Shown here: positions 15,785 to 21,571 of the stretch, one piece after another
Numbering within the stretch: position 1 is the stretch's first letter
Layout: every line of letters begins with the position of its first letter
DNA from: GCA-2687515 sp002687515
GTDB lineage: Bacteria > Pseudomonadota > Alphaproteobacteria > Rhodospirillales > UBA2165
DNA: 21,571 nucleotides
Direction: 5' to 3'
Assembly: GCA_030745835.1 (NCBI GenBank)
Contig: JASLNU010000101.1
Span: 1 to 21,571, forward strand
Notes under the pieces: generated by a model
Seen by the model: the letters and a program-made list of their open reading frames with translations, nothing else
The model's database searches: none
What the model was told of the DNA's origin: nothing
Made by a program: the position numbers and the translations under genes

Positions 15785-17215
15785 TTATACGGTTCTTGGC
15801 TCCGGACCAAACCTTCCTTTTGCGCGATCAGGCAGCATGCAGCCAATGACGAATCCCGCCGTACACAGCACAACGCCATAGAGGTTGACACCGAAATCGT
15901 CGGCATAGCGTCCAACACCCACATCGATCCAGGCCGGAAATACCGAAATGCCGGTGGCGCCTTCCAAAGTCAGCCCCACGCCAAACAGGATTCCAGGCCA
16001 AAATGCCAGATGAAAGCTCAAGCGCCCGGCGCCGGGCAGAAAGGCGAGCAGGAATATGGGAGCTAGTCCCATGACCATGGTCCCGCTTATGGTGGTCGCG
16101 GCGATAATCGCCGGGCCCGCCTTGGCGCCCATATAGATGCTCAACAGCGGCAAATTTCCGAGGATCGAGATCGCAATCAAGGCGCGTCGGCCAAACCGGA
16201 ATTGCCCTGGGGTCGGCGCTCCGGTGCTTGCCGACCAATCGCGTGCCGCTAGTTTTGCGGTGCTGGCGAATGTGGAATCGAGGGTTGAACCGGCACTGGT
16301 CATCATTATGGCATTGACGATCAAAAGCATTATCACGCCGAAACTTGCGGGGACCGAAATGGACGGATTGCCGGTCAAACCTTCAAGTTTCCCGTAAATC
16401 CCGATGAACCCGAACACGAAAATAAAGGCCCCACCGATCAGGCCGGCCAGGATAAATCCTTTCAGCATCGTCTTCGGGTCGGTAATGAAGCCGCGATCGG
16501 TCAGCACCGGGTCATGAAACGGATAGCTGAAAACCTGAACGAAGGCCAACCCGGCGAAGGTCCAGCCCGCGGCGCGTGCGCCCGGCGCGAATTCCGGCAA
16601 TCCGCGGGCGCTAAATTCGGGAAGCAGGAATATCATCACGCCGCCAAGCAGCACCGCCGCCAGGATCATCTGACCGCCGTCGGTCAAAAGGCTTCCACGC
16701 AGGCCCGCCCGCCAACTGTAATAAACAGTGAAGACGGTCACCAGGGCAACGGCAATCCAATATCCGGAGCTGCCTTCCGACCCGAAATAAAGCCCCACCA
16801 CCTTGGTATTGGACCAAACCTCGTTAAACAGGCGGATCGAGATGGCGGCGATAAAAAGCTTGGCGCATGTAGCGCCATATTTGCGCACCAGAAACGCCGG
16901 AAGCGAGATATCGCCGCTTTTTGTACGAATAATGTAGATTGCGATGCCGGCGGTCAGGAAACTGAGGTAATAGGTTGCGTAACCGATGGAACCCGACAGA
17001 CCGAAAGCTTGTGCCAAACCGGCGGCATTGACGATCGATTTCGCAAAAATCCATGAAATAGCGGCGCTCGCGACCAGAAGCCAAAGACCGGGCGGCGTGC
17101 CTTTTTCGTTGCCGCCTGAAAAAAATCCGCTGATCGAGGCGCGCTTTGGCGCAAGGTGCCATACGATGGCGCCATAGACCAGCATCACTAGCCAGGGTAG
17201 AACATTATCAAACAT
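15785..17215 (-). CDS. Sodium:solute symporter (SSF) family membrane protein
   Basis: This is a polytopic inner-membrane protein of 476 residues with about 12-13 hydrophobic segments. The frame is open up to 17425, but ATG 17215 is chosen because a GAGAGG ribosome site lies 4 bases before it, the first membrane helix (FDNVLPWLVMLVYGAIVW) follows directly, and the long form would overlap the divergent PilZ gene. The stretch STLDSTFAS (310-318) corresponds to the conserved STADS-type helix that builds the Na2 sodium site in SSF transporters. The SSF fold is LeuT-like, so this is not a Wzx flippase. The substrate is unknown; co-transcription with an amidotransferase might hint at an amino acid or sugar acid. 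Confidence 0.82.
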   Translation of the reverse strand: MFDNVLPWLVMLVYGAIVWHLAPKRASISGFFSGGNEKGTPPGLWLLVASAAISWIFAKSIVNAAGLAQAFGLSGSIGYATYYLSFLTAGIAIYIIRTKSGDISLPAFLVRKYGATCAKLFIAAISIRLFNEVWSNTKVVGLYFGSEGSSGYWIAVALVTVFTVYYSWRAGLRGSLLTDGGQMILAAVLLGGVMIFLLPEFSARGLPEFAPGARAAGWTFAGLAFVQVFSYPFHDPVLTDRGFITDPKTMLKGFILAGLIGGAFIFVFGFIGIYGKLEGLTGNPSISVPASFGVIMLLIVNAIMMTSAGSTLDSTFASTAKLAARDWSASTGAPTPGQFRFGRRALIAISILGNLPLLSIYMGAKAGPAIIAATTISGTMVMGLAPIFLLAFLPGAGRLSFHLAFWPGILFGVGLTLEGATGISVFPAWIDVGVGRYADDFGVNLYGVVLCTAGFVIGCMLPDRAKGRFGPEPRTV

Positions 17216-17378
17216 CCGGCCTCTCTGAATTGATCTGGATTTAACTCCATGAATGCCAATATTATTATTGAGCCTGTAATCCAAATCACAACGCGGTGAC
17301 CAGTCATAGGTTATAAATGAATAGCGGGTAATTTCTTGTTCAACGCATCGTGCCCGAAATCTTTGCTGGGGAATTTTA
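17216..17378. promoter_or_regulatory. Divergent control region between symporter and PilZ genes
   Basis: These 163 AT-rich bases separate divergent starts, so promoters for both directions should lie here. They contain GAGAGG for the symporter (17220-17225, minus strand), a CTGGGGA ribosome site for PilZ just before 17379, a TATAAA at 17312-17317 on the plus strand, and AT-rich ATTATTATT near 17265. No box pair with good spacing stands out. Confidence 0.4.
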
Positions 17379-17711
17379 ATGAGTGAAAACAACCGTGAAT
17401 ATCCGCGCTTCGATACGGATTTCAAGGTCGTTGTCGTCGACGATGAAAATCACGAAGTTACGGGAAGCGTCACCAATGTATCCGAGGGCGGGGCGGCGGT
17501 TCAGTTTGACCTTGGGGTAGACATTAATCCGGCGCATTTGAATATCGGCGCCGCGGTTCAATTGAATACCGACAATTCGCCGAAGGTGCCGGGCCGCATC
17601 ATACGAGCCGGCGACGACGGCTTTGCCATGCAGTTCAATTCCGCCAGCGACGATGTTTTCGATTGGATCACCAAAGTTGTCGATGAAGCCGACCAGCGGC
17701 GGCGCCGATAG
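17379..17711 (+). CDS. PilZ-domain protein, probable c-di-GMP receptor
   Basis: This small 110-residue protein is a single PilZ domain. Both binding motifs are visible: RxxxR as REYPR (residues 6-10) and [DN]xSxxG as NVSEGG (33-38), which is the arrangement that clamps c-di-GMP. A GRIIRAGDDGFAMQF strand pair follows, as usual for the barrel. A GGGGA ribosome site precedes the ATG. No membrane segment or partner domain is present, so it would act as a stand-alone adaptor binding another protein. In an exopolysaccharide and T1SS neighbourhood it may link c-di-GMP to glycan synthesis or adhesin export; this is inference from position. A short palindrome overlaps its stop codon. Confidence 0.88.
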   Translation: MSENNREYPRFDTDFKVVVVDDENHEVTGSVTNVSEGGAAVQFDLGVDINPAHLNIGAAVQLNTDNSPKVPGRIIRAGDDGFAMQFNSASDDVFDWITKVVDEADQRRRR

Positions 17712-17715
17712 GCGC
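17702..17715. repeat. Third copy of the GCGCCGATAGGCGC palindrome
   Basis: GCGCC-GATA-GGCGC spans the TAG stop of the PilZ gene. The same 14 bases occur at 3687-3700 and 3721-3734, also at a gene end. It could form a 5-bp stem with a 4-base loop; no T-run follows. Confidence 0.6.
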
Positions 17716-17748
17716 GCACCGGCAGGTAGATTTAACCTTTAACCTCTA

Positions 17749-17776
17749 TTGTTTTTTCTATATTTTTCAATAGTGT
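17749..17776 (+). promoter_or_regulatory. Candidate promoter for the small gene at 17807
   Basis: TTGTTT (17749-17754) and TAGTGT (17771-17776) are 16 bases apart in a strongly T-rich stretch. A tandem heptamer TTTAACC TTTAACC (17731-17744) lies immediately upstream, and CTATTG/CAATAG form an inverted repeat around the T-rich run. The box matches are weak. Confidence 0.25.
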
Positions 17777-17795
17777 AGCAAAATTCACCAGTAAC

Positions 17796-17801
17796 AGGAG
17801 G
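17796..17801 (+). promoter_or_regulatory. Strong ribosome binding site that fixes a TTG start
   Basis: AGGAGG lies 5 bases before TTG 17807, the best Shine-Dalgarno match noticed in the window. It decides for the TTG over the internal ATG at 17853, which has no comparable site. Confidence 0.75.
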
Positions 17802-17806
17802 CCACC

Positions 17807-18097
17807 TTGGCTGACGAAACACCGACAGAGTATTTTGTAGAACGGGTCGCCAATATGTCCCACGCGAACGGCGTATTTCGCATAACATTCGCCCAGCAAG
17901 CGGAAGGCGATGCGCTTCGCCCGCAAGTTCGGCTGATGATACCGGCCAATCAGCTTTCGCCTATCCTTCAGGGGATTTCCAATGCCGCCAAGGATATCGG
18001 CGAACAGGTTCAAGCCAGGATCGAGGAATCGCAAGAACCAGATGCTGGCGCGGACAAACAGGCGGCGCCGAAAAAGGCAAAAGCACCAAAGAGCTGA
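17807..18097 (+). CDS. Small uncharacterised protein, possibly DUF3467-like
   Basis: This is a 96-residue soluble protein with a TTG start set by a perfect AGGAGG. Residues 8-72 look like a compact folded domain (EYFVERVANMSHANGVFRIT, then RPQVRLMIPANQLSPILQGI). The last 25 residues are a charged, Ala/Lys/Pro-rich tail ending KKAKAPKS. The order 'strand with an NxxxxNGxFRI turn, strand, IPANQL, helix' reminds me of DUF3467 proteins, but I am not sure. There is no signal peptide or membrane segment. It lies 95 bases after PilZ and converges with the HlyD-type gene, 26 bases away. The function is unknown; codon use looks like a real gene. Confidence 0.7.
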   Translation: MADETPTEYFVERVANMSHANGVFRITFAQQAEGDALRPQVRLMIPANQLSPILQGISNAAKDIGEQVQARIEESQEPDAGADKQAAPKKAKAPKS

Positions 18098-18123
18098 ACT
18101 CAGCCCGCTTTCCTTTTCGCCGC

Positions 18124-19425
18124 TTACCTTTCCTGCATGGCGTCGCCCATTCTCGAAATGAACGGGTCGAAAAGGTATTGGAATATGGTGCGCGTTCCGG
18201 TGTGAATGTTGGCGATGACCTGCATTCCGGGAAACAGACTGTATTTCAATGCGCCGCGTTCGAAATAAGATACATCGGTTGCGATACGCACCTTGTAATA
18301 AGGCATGCCGTCCGGCGTGAGCAGCGTATCGGGGCTCACCGAAATGACCTCGCCCTCCAATCCGCCAAAACGATTGGCGTCTGCGGAAGCCAGACGCACC
18401 ATCACATCCTGGCCGGCCTGAACGAAACCAATATCCTGGGTCTGCAGCTTCGCCTCGACGATCAGCCGATCTCCCTTGGGCACGATATCGACGACCGCCT
18501 CGCCCGGCTTCACGACACCGCCGATGGTGGCGATATGTATGGTTTTCACGACGCCGGCAACGGGCGAGCGAAGCTTGGTGCGTTTTAGGCTGTCTTCGAA
18601 TTTCTGCATGCGCTGGCTAAGCTCGTTATAGCTCAACCGTGCTTCGTCCAGGGCCTTTTTGTTATCATCATCGAAGGTATTGCGGATCGTCTGCAACCCG
18701 GCCCTTACTTCCTCCAAAGCGGATCGCGCCGATACCAGCGCCGCCTGGCCTTCTTCGATGCTGCCTTCGGTTTGTCCCGCTTCCTTCAATAGATCGAGAT
18801 GCTTGTAGCGGTTGGTCAAATTATCCCGGAGCAGGTCATCGCTGATTCTTATTTGTTCCTTCAGGAGTTTCAGGTTTCGCCGGCCGTTCTTGATCCGGGT
18901 CTTGATTTCCTGGATGGCGCTTTTGCGCTGCTGGATTATTTTTTTCTGCTGTTCGATTTCCGATACATGCTTACGCATCGTAATTTCGAAGCTGCGTTTG
19001 GCTTCGCGGACCAAGTCCGGATATTTCTCACTAGTTTCGGCGTCGAATTTGGGCTTCTTATCATTATTCAATAGTGACTTAAGTTCTTGAATTTGAACGC
19101 TTAATGACGTCAGTCGCACTTTCAGTTCTCCGACATCGGCGGTGCTTGCGGTGGGCTCCAGTTCGACAAGCGGCTGATCCTTTTCGATCAGCGCACCTTC
19201 GCGGATAAGTATCCTGGAAACGATACCGCCCTCCAAATGCTGAACCGTCTTGATCTGGGTCGAGGGGATCACCTCCCCCGTCGCCATGCTGACGATATCG
19301 AGGGTGCTGAACCATGCCCAGGCGATGAACGTAACCGTCATCGCCGCGCAAAGAAAGTAAACCAGATGTGGGCCGATGGTGGCCTTGAACACGCCTGCGC
19401 TAGCTTCCGGTTCTTCTTCGCTCAT
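18124..19425 (-). CDS. Type I secretion HlyD-family membrane fusion protein
   Basis: This 433-residue periplasmic adaptor links the inner-membrane ABC exporter to an outer-membrane TolC-like channel. It has a short cytosolic N-terminus, one membrane helix (about 20-42), and a first lipoyl half with IKTVQHLEGGIVSRILIREG (58-77). A long charged coiled coil (about 80-280, e.g. EIEQQKKIIQQRKSAIQEIK) is followed by the second lipoyl half at LRSPVAGVVKTIHIATIGG and a beta-barrel region ending GMQVIANIHTGTRTIFQYL. The length and order are standard for PrtE/HlyD-type adaptors. It is 27 bases downstream of the ABC gene, in one operon. No TolC-like gene is nearby. Confidence 0.92.
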   Translation of the reverse strand: MSEEEPEASAGVFKATIGPHLVYFLCAAMTVTFIAWAWFSTLDIVSMATGEVIPSTQIKTVQHLEGGIVSRILIREGALIEKDQPLVELEPTASTADVGELKVRLTSLSVQIQELKSLLNNDKKPKFDAETSEKYPDLVREAKRSFEITMRKHVSEIEQQKKIIQQRKSAIQEIKTRIKNGRRNLKLLKEQIRISDDLLRDNLTNRYKHLDLLKEAGQTEGSIEEGQAALVSARSALEEVRAGLQTIRNTFDDDNKKALDEARLSYNELSQRMQKFEDSLKRTKLRSPVAGVVKTIHIATIGGVVKPGEAVVDIVPKGDRLIVEAKLQTQDIGFVQAGQDVMVRLASADANRFGGLEGEVISVSPDTLLTPDGMPYYKVRIATDVSYFERGALKYSLFPGMQVIANIHTGTRTIFQYLFDPFISRMGDAMQER

Positions 19426-19452
19426 CTGGCTAATCCTCGGCTCATCCGTGGC

Positions 19453-21162
19453 TTATCCTTGGCCGGCCTGCCGGTCGCCGGCATCTTCGGGCGGCGGCGC
19501 ATTAGCCACGACACCGGGCACATTGGTAACCGCCGGAATCGGCTTTTGATCGAGATCCAGCACCGTATGCCGGCCCTTAACGATATTTGGGTCGTGCGAC
19601 ATGACGATGATGGTCCGGCCGTCCTGAGCGAATTGGCTGAGAATGGCGTGCACGGTCTGCACACCCCCGGTATCGAAACTTTCGGTCGGCTCGTCGAACA
19701 GGACGAGTCGGCCATTGGTCAACAAGCCCCGCGCCAACGCCAGCCGCCGCCGGATACCTTCGGATAGACGCCAACCATTGTCCACAATCAGCGTTTCCAG
19801 CCCGTTTTCGCTTTCATCGACAAAACGGCGAAGACCGGTTGCATCGACGATGCGATTGACCTGTTCCGGATCGGCATCGGGACAGTTGATGATGATGTTT
19901 TCGTAAATGCTGGCGTTTACCAGAGCCGGTTCCTGCGGAAGATACACGATCTGCTGGCGCCACCATTCAGATGCCATCTGTTGAATATCGAGGCCATCGG
20001 CATATAAATGCCCACGCACCGGGTCATAGAGGCCCAATATCACCTTGGCGAGCGTGGTTTTTCCGGCACCATTTGAGCCGGTCACAACCAATACGGAACC
20101 CGGCTCCACCTTCAGGGAGACCGATTCGAAGATGGGATTTGCATCGCCGTGATAATTGAACCCCAGATCGCGGAATTCCAAGCCGCCGGAATATTCGGTC
20201 AGGGCGCTGCCGCGATCCCGTTCCAGCGGCAGCTTCGAAAATTCGTTCAAAAGGCTGATCGCCTGTTTGGCCTTGGTAAAGGAGCCGCCCAATTGCGAAA
20301 ACCGGGAAATGGGCTGCAACGCCCGCGCCGCCATTATGTTGGTGCCAATCATGGCGCCCACATCCATTTCACCCTGTACCACCAGGATGCCCGCCGTAAC
20401 GATTACCGCGACGCTCAACAAGGCGTTGGAAGATTGGGTGAGGGATTGAATGAAGCCTTGGCGCGCGTTCAATTGACGGCGCAAGCCATGCACCAATTGG
20501 GAATTGGACGCCCAGTCCTTTTGCAGCAGCCGGACGGCGTTGAAGGCGCGCACGGTTTCCGATTCGCGAATAGCCGTGCCCAACAGCGCGCTGGTATGTC
20601 CCGAATAGTTGGTTAGTTCGTTGGTTTTGGATTGCGTCGAGGCCGCGCCCAACAGTCCGCCGAGGAAAACCACGATCAGGAACCCGGCGACGATAAAGGC
20701 GATCAGCGGTTCTATCAAATAAAGGATGATCACGAAAAGTAGGGCAAATGGCACGTCCAGAACGGCGGTGATATTGGTGGCGCTATAGGCCTGCTCGATG
20801 GCGCTGGTGCCGTTCAGGATTTCCCGGCGCATGTCCGGCGGCACCCGCTCCAAGGCGTCCAGCTTGGCGCGGGTCAGGACATTGTAACCGGAATTGGTCA
20901 TCTTCTCATCGGCCTTGGAGCTTAGTCTTTGCGCGAGATGCATGCGCGCTTCGCGGAAGGCCAGTTCGAGAACGATGGCGATCAGGACGCCGCTGGTCAG
21001 GGTAAAGAGCGTGGCATCGACCCCTTGCGCCACATACCGGTTGAGCACCTGCATCACGAACAACGGGCTGGCCAGCGCCAGAATGGAAACGAAGAACGTC
21101 GCCGTGATCAATTCCACGGCGATCGCGGGTCTGGAAAACAGACGACTGTATAATTCCCTCAT
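19453..21162 (-). CDS. Type I secretion ABC transporter (PrtD-like, no peptidase domain)
   Basis: This 569-residue half-transporter has membrane helices in the first 290 residues and an ATPase domain from about 327. It has no C39 peptidase or C39-like domain, so it belongs to the PrtD type that exports proteins with C-terminal signals. The ATPase has Walker A GSNGAGKTT (362-370), Q-loop Gln410, Walker B LVLFDE (486-491) and H-loop His523. The signature motif reads LSEGI (466-470) instead of the usual LSGGQ. The C-terminus ends in a Pro/Ala-rich tail. ATG 21162 gives a standard N-terminus; its ribosome site is weak (AGGCAG). No RTX-type substrate is encoded in the window. Confidence 0.92.
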   Translation of the reverse strand: MRELYSRLFSRPAIAVELITATFFVSILALASPLFVMQVLNRYVAQGVDATLFTLTSGVLIAIVLELAFREARMHLAQRLSSKADEKMTNSGYNVLTRAKLDALERVPPDMRREILNGTSAIEQAYSATNITAVLDVPFALLFVIILYLIEPLIAFIVAGFLIVVFLGGLLGAASTQSKTNELTNYSGHTSALLGTAIRESETVRAFNAVRLLQKDWASNSQLVHGLRRQLNARQGFIQSLTQSSNALLSVAVIVTAGILVVQGEMDVGAMIGTNIMAARALQPISRFSQLGGSFTKAKQAISLLNEFSKLPLERDRGSALTEYSGGLEFRDLGFNYHGDANPIFESVSLKVEPGSVLVVTGSNGAGKTTLAKVILGLYDPVRGHLYADGLDIQQMASEWWRQQIVYLPQEPALVNASIYENIIINCPDADPEQVNRIVDATGLRRFVDESENGLETLIVDNGWRLSEGIRRRLALARGLLTNGRLVLFDEPTESFDTGGVQTVHAILSQFAQDGRTIIVMSHDPNIVKGRHTVLDLDQKPIPAVTNVPGVVANAPPPEDAGDRQAGQG

Positions 21163-21171
21163 ATCTGCCTA

Positions 21172-21200
21172 AATATACTTACCAAGTACATCCCTTCGAA
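21172..21200 (-). promoter_or_regulatory. Candidate promoter of the T1SS operon
   Basis: On the minus strand TTCGAA (21195-21200) and TATATT (21172-21177) are exactly 17 bases apart; the -10 matches 5 of 6, the -35 about 3 of 6. The transcript would start just before the ATG at 21162, giving a very short leader. Confidence 0.35.
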
Positions 21201-21201
21201 C

Positions 21202-21237
21202 CCGATTATATTGTTTAGGTCCAATGCGCTTAATCGG
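21202..21237. repeat. Inverted repeat upstream of the T1SS operon
   Basis: CCGATTA (21202-21208) and TAATCGG (21231-21237) are perfect 7-base arms around a 22-base loop. The position next to the candidate promoter fits an operator for a dimeric regulator; the arms are too far apart for a tight terminator. Confidence 0.45.
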
Positions 21238-21310
21238 ATTTATATCACATCGACTAAATAACCAATGGATAAATGGATGATGTCACATGAAAATATTAAA
21301 GCGTAGTTAC

Positions 21311-21337
21311 AATTTTAGCCTGATATAGGCCAAAATT
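21311..21337. repeat. Hairpin with 11-base arms, possible terminator or operator
   Basis: AATTTTAGCCT (21311-21321) and AGGCCAAAATT (21327-21337) pair at 10 of 11 positions around the loop GATAT. With A/T flanks on both sides it resembles a bidirectional terminator of low stem GC, or a regulator site. No gene ends nearby, so its purpose is unclear; it may end transcription from a gene now cut off by the IS. Confidence 0.5.
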
Positions 21338-21433
21338 TTCAAATGGGTTCGTTTCGTAATATAACGCCGTGAATTAAAATTGAGTGTTTATTACATCTAA
21401 AGCCCGTGGTTCGACTGAAATAATAAATATATC

Positions 21434-21475
21434 GTGCCTATCCGCTTGACACCCACACCCACTACATCTAGGGTG
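21434..21475 (+). repeat. Left terminal inverted repeat of the right IS copy
   Basis: The segment begins GTGCCTATCCGCTTGACACC. Its reverse complement matches 95-136 at about 36 of 42 positions by eye, perfectly in the outermost 14 bases. This end carries TTGACA where the right end carries TTAACG. Confidence 0.78.
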
Positions 21476-21492
21476 GGCGTAAAGCGGATAGG
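21437..21492 (+). repeat. Hairpin made by the IS terminal repeat and an inner inverted copy
   Basis: Arm 21437-21456 (CCTATCCGCTTGACACCCAC) pairs with 21473-21492 (GTGGGCGTAAAGCGGATAGG) at 18 of 20 positions, around a 16-base loop. The inner arm is thus a second, inverted copy of the outer terminal repeat, placed just upstream of the transposase start. Confidence 0.85.
21446..21474 (+). promoter_or_regulatory. Probable transposase promoter inside the IS terminal repeat
   Basis: A perfect -35 box TTGACA (21446-21451) is followed after 17 bases by TAGGGT (21469-21474, 3 of 6 to the -10 consensus), pointing toward the transposase start 28 bases further on. The -35 lies in the first hairpin arm; the -10 lies mostly in the loop and just enters the second arm. 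Confidence 0.5.
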
Positions 21493-21501
21493 GGGTTGGC
21501 T

Positions 21502-21571
21502 GTGGACGTTCTCGATCGAGATGATCTTCCGTTCCCGGAATCTCTTCCTGGGTTCCAGCGGCTTTTTCCTG
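21502..21571 (+). CDS. IS1595-family transposase, N-terminal fragment
   Basis: A GTG at 21502 (or an in-frame TTG at 21496) opens a frame of 23 codons running off the window. It reads (M)DVLDRDDLPFPESLPGFQR then LFP. The SLPxFQRLFP pattern is the usual lead-in to the N-terminal zinc-ribbon domain of IS1595/ISXO2-like transposases; the zinc ligands themselves would lie beyond the window. A GTG start is taken because translation after it reads directly into the family pattern. Completeness cannot be judged. Confidence 0.65.
   Translation, partial: MDVLDRDDLPFPESLPGFQRLFP

Larger units (their letters stand above)
21163..21433. other. AT-rich region upstream of the T1SS operon, no gene seen
   Basis: These 271 bases carry no credible coding frame. 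They are markedly AT-rich compared with the flanking genes. They hold a promoter candidate for the T1SS operon and two inverted repeats (listed separately), and end at the IS insertion. Confidence 0.55.
21434..21571 (+). mobile_element. Left end of a second IS1595-family (ISXO2-like) element, partial
   Basis: These 138 bases begin with the inverted copy of the terminal repeat seen at 95-136, followed by a promoter-like pair, a hairpin and the start of a transposase gene running off the window. The element is in the same orientation as the one at the left edge. The two terminal repeats differ at about 6 of 42 positions, which is normal for the two ends of one IS type. Confidence 0.75.

Noticed and set aside
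17216..17425. N-terminal extension of the symporter to ATG 17425
   Set aside because: The 70 extra residues are polar and atypical, overlap the divergent PilZ gene, and ATG 17215 has its own ribosome site.
17743..17776. CTATTG/CAATAG inverted repeat after PilZ as an intrinsic terminator
   Set aside because: The stem is short and AT-rich with a 16-base loop; the T-run lies in the loop rather than after the stem.
1..21571. CRISPR array, tRNA or rRNA genes
   Set aside because: No regularly spaced repeat-spacer series, cloverleaf sequence or rRNA motif was seen on either strand.

Overview
The window looks like an alphaproteobacterial accessory locus of 21.6 kb. It is moderately GC-rich, with Rhodospirillales-like protein sequences; that taxonomic call is an impression from the proteins, not a computed result. 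Most of it is a surface-polysaccharide cluster, followed by a c-di-GMP receptor gene, a small uncharacterised gene and a type I secretion (T1SS) pair. Both window ends lie inside copies of the same IS1595-family (ISXO2-like) insertion sequence, in the same orientation.

Layout. 1-136 (+): right end of an IS1595-like element with the C-terminus of its transposase. 278-3653 (+): nucleotide-sugar genes wecB, wecC and fcl, giving UDP-ManNAc, then UDP-ManNAcA, and GDP-L-fucose. 9397 down to 3709 (-): five glycosyltransferases, four GT4-like and one CgeB-like, the first four coupled by 4-bp stop/start overlaps. 9502-13769 (+), divergent from them: a GT9 heptosyltransferase-like protein, an AsnB-type amidotransferase and another GT4-like transferase. 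17215 down to 13772 (-): a sodium:solute symporter family membrane protein followed by a second AsnB-type amidotransferase. 17379-17711 (+): PilZ protein. 17807-18097 (+): small protein with a TTG start. 21162 down to 18124 (-): T1SS ABC transporter and HlyD-type adaptor. 21434-21571 (+): left end of a second IS copy with its promoter and the transposase N-terminus.

How the genes fit together (inference). WecB/WecC and Fcl supply N-acetylmannosaminuronate and fucose. Seven transferases assemble a glycan. The two glutamine-dependent AsnB-like enzymes may amidate a uronic acid (for example ManNAcA to its uronamide) or another sugar acid. PilZ suggests c-di-GMP control of the surface or biofilm state. 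The T1SS pair could export an adhesin, but no substrate or TolC-like gene is present. No Wzx flippase, Wzy polymerase, Wzz, Wzm/Wzt, initiating phosphoglycosyl transferase or gmd lies in the window, so the locus is incomplete and must be complemented elsewhere.

I found no tRNA, rRNA or CRISPR. I do not see a clearly new enzymatic system. The most distinctive points are the IS left-end architecture (an inverted copy of the terminal repeat forming a hairpin over the transposase promoter), the WecBC plus double amidotransferase combination, and the duplicated gene end at 3686-3740.
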